Origin: Agreia pratensis
Lineage (GTDB): Bacteria; Actinomycetota; Actinomycetes; Actinomycetales; Microbacteriaceae
DNA length: 64,000 nucleotides
Reading direction: 5' to 3'
Assembly: GCF_900177685.1 (NCBI RefSeq)
Contig: NZ_FXAY01000001.1
Coordinates: 620,001-684,000 of the forward strand
Shown here: one piece after another, positions 63,444 through 64,000 of the stretch
Numbering within the stretch: position 1 is the stretch's first letter
Layout: every line of letters begins with the position of its first letter
Notes under the pieces: generated by a model
Told to the model about the DNA's origin: nothing
The model's database searches: none
The model's input: only the letters and a program-made list of their open reading frames with translations
Position numbers and translations under genes: made by a program

Positions 63444-64000
63444 GTGCTCATGAACACATCTCGTGGGCACATCGCCTCCCGAAAAGCACTACTAGCCTTC
63501 GGCATGACACATCACTCGATCGCTCGTGCCGTCGCCCGCGGCGAACTTCTGCGCCTGCGACGTGGCTGGTACGCGACACCCCTCACCTCACCCAGTGCGA
63601 TGCGTGCTGTGACGGTGGGCGGCGTGACCACCTCGCTGTCGGCGACGGAGTTGTTGGGGCTGTGGACACCGCCCGACTCAGCTCTGCACGTGGCGGTTCC
63701 GAGCAATGCAAGCAGGTTGCGCGCTGCCGCACCTTACCCGCGGCGACCGCGGTCGACGCCGCAGTCGACGCCGAGGTCGACGCCGCAGTCGACGCCGAGG
63801 TCGACGTCGCGGTCGACGCCGCAGTCGAGGTCGAGGTCGACGGCGCTGACGGCATCGACGTCCCACTCAGACACCGGCGCGGAATCTCGCGGTGAGTCTG
63901 CACCGACACCCCTCTGCCTTCACTGGCGCAATCACAGAAGTTCGCCTCGAGACGGCGTGGCCTCGGTGATCGACGCACTGATCGATGCCGTGCAGTGCCA
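63444..64000 (+). CDS. AbiEi/DUF559-like protein (partial, runs off the right edge)
   Basis: The frame opens at the GTG 63444 (AGGGG 9 bases upstream) or the ATG 63450, and has no stop before 64000 (185 codons). N-terminus SRKALLAFGMTHHSIARAV, then RGELLRLRRGWYATP and SLSATELLGLW resemble the AbiEi-like winged-helix half of actinobacterial DUF559 proteins; LCLHWRNHRSS later fits the middle region of that family. Between them lie 32 codons of STPQ/STPR repeats encoded by a 12-bp minisatellite. The nuclease half, if present, is outside the window. Confidence 0.7.
   Translation, partial: MLMNTSRGHIASRKALLAFGMTHHSIARAVARGELLRLRRGWYATPLTSPSAMRAVTVGGVTTSLSATELLGLWTPPDSALHVAVPSNASRLRAAAPYPRRPRSTPQSTPRSTPQSTPRSTSRSTPQSRSRSTALTASTSHSDTGAESRGESAPTPLCLHWRNHRSSPRDGVASVIDALIDAVQC
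63753..63848. repeat. Minisatellite, eight 12-bp units, inside a gene
   Basis: Units TCGACGCCGCAG and TCGACGCCGAGG alternate at 63753, 63765, 63777 and 63789, then four diverged units to 63848. Each unit keeps the frame (Ser-Thr-Pro-Gln or Ser-Thr-Pro-Arg), so unit gain or loss would change length by four residues without shift. Confidence 0.9.

Noticed and set aside
63753-63848. CRISPR array
   Set aside because: Units are 12 bp and directly tandem without spacers, and the region is coding.
63143-63895. Plus-strand frame of 250 codons with VDAAVDAEV repeats
   Set aside because: It reads the minisatellite in another frame. The frame from 63444 shows real family similarity and stays open to the end of the window.

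Overview
The window is high-GC, gene-dense chromosomal DNA of an actinobacterium, most likely a member of Microbacteriaceae. The evidence is the gene order tRNA-Trp, secE, nusG, rplK, rplA with rplJ-rplL nearby behind an L10 leader; a class Ib nrdHIEF operon; frequent GTG and TTG starts; 4-base ATGA or GTGA overlaps; and short palindromic repeats at gene ends. There is no integrase, transposase, phage structural gene or CRISPR array. I cannot name the genus from sequence alone.

Layout. 1-4120 (minus): olefin locus oleA, a fused oleBC, and oleD cut by the left edge. 4310-8892: NmrA-type oxidoreductase and divergent HxlR regulator, DHA2 exporter, flavin disulfide-oxidoreductase homologue. 9004-12861 (minus): nrdHIEF with a candidate pair of NrdR boxes. 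13159-16751 (minus): amino-acid permease, then a folate-independent methionine synthase pair (MesX/MesD) behind a short leader ORF. 16924-25953 (minus): S9 peptidase, DedA protein, carboxyethyl-ornithine-synthase-like enzyme, a small orphan gene between two palindromes, cystathionine gamma-synthase and beta-synthase (transsulfuration), ABC exporter. 26089-31217: alpha-glucoside-type ABC importer lacking its own ATPase, and a divergent LacI regulator. 31299-33409: membrane protein, rplJL. 33409-45121: mixed housekeeping and accessory genes (DUF4190, beta-propeller, DctA, epimerase, YqaJ nuclease, DUF998, quinone oxidoreductase, RNB nuclease, TetR with MFS pump, GNAT, DUF559). 45373-48395 (minus): rplA, rplK, nusG, secE, tRNA-Trp. 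48606-55995: rmlB, two HAD phosphatases, diacylglycerol kinase with a decayed gene beside it, aminotransferase, DoxX and MarR pair, phosphatase. 56068-62924 (minus): ChvE/MmsAB-type sugar ABC operon carrying an extra ATPase-like gene whose ATP-binding residues are lost, with its LacI regulator. 63444-end: start of an AbiEi/DUF559-like gene with a 12-bp minisatellite.

How the genes work together. OleA condenses two acyl-CoAs, OleD reduces the beta-keto acid, OleC makes a beta-lactone and OleB decarboxylates it to a long-chain olefin. MesX/MesD remakes methionine from homocysteine, and the metB/cbs pair interconverts homocysteine and cysteine. Two sugar importers each have a LacI regulator and palindromic operators.

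The most unusual points are: (i) a copy of the intergenic palindromic repeat of this genome sits in frame in the linker of the OleBC fusion; (ii) a 23-codon leader ORF with a strong ribosome-binding site ends on the start codon of mesX; (iii) a long intact ABC-ATPase-like ORF has lost every recognisable ATP-binding residue; (iv) at least six short repeat families occur, several placed as bidirectional terminators or as shared upstream elements.
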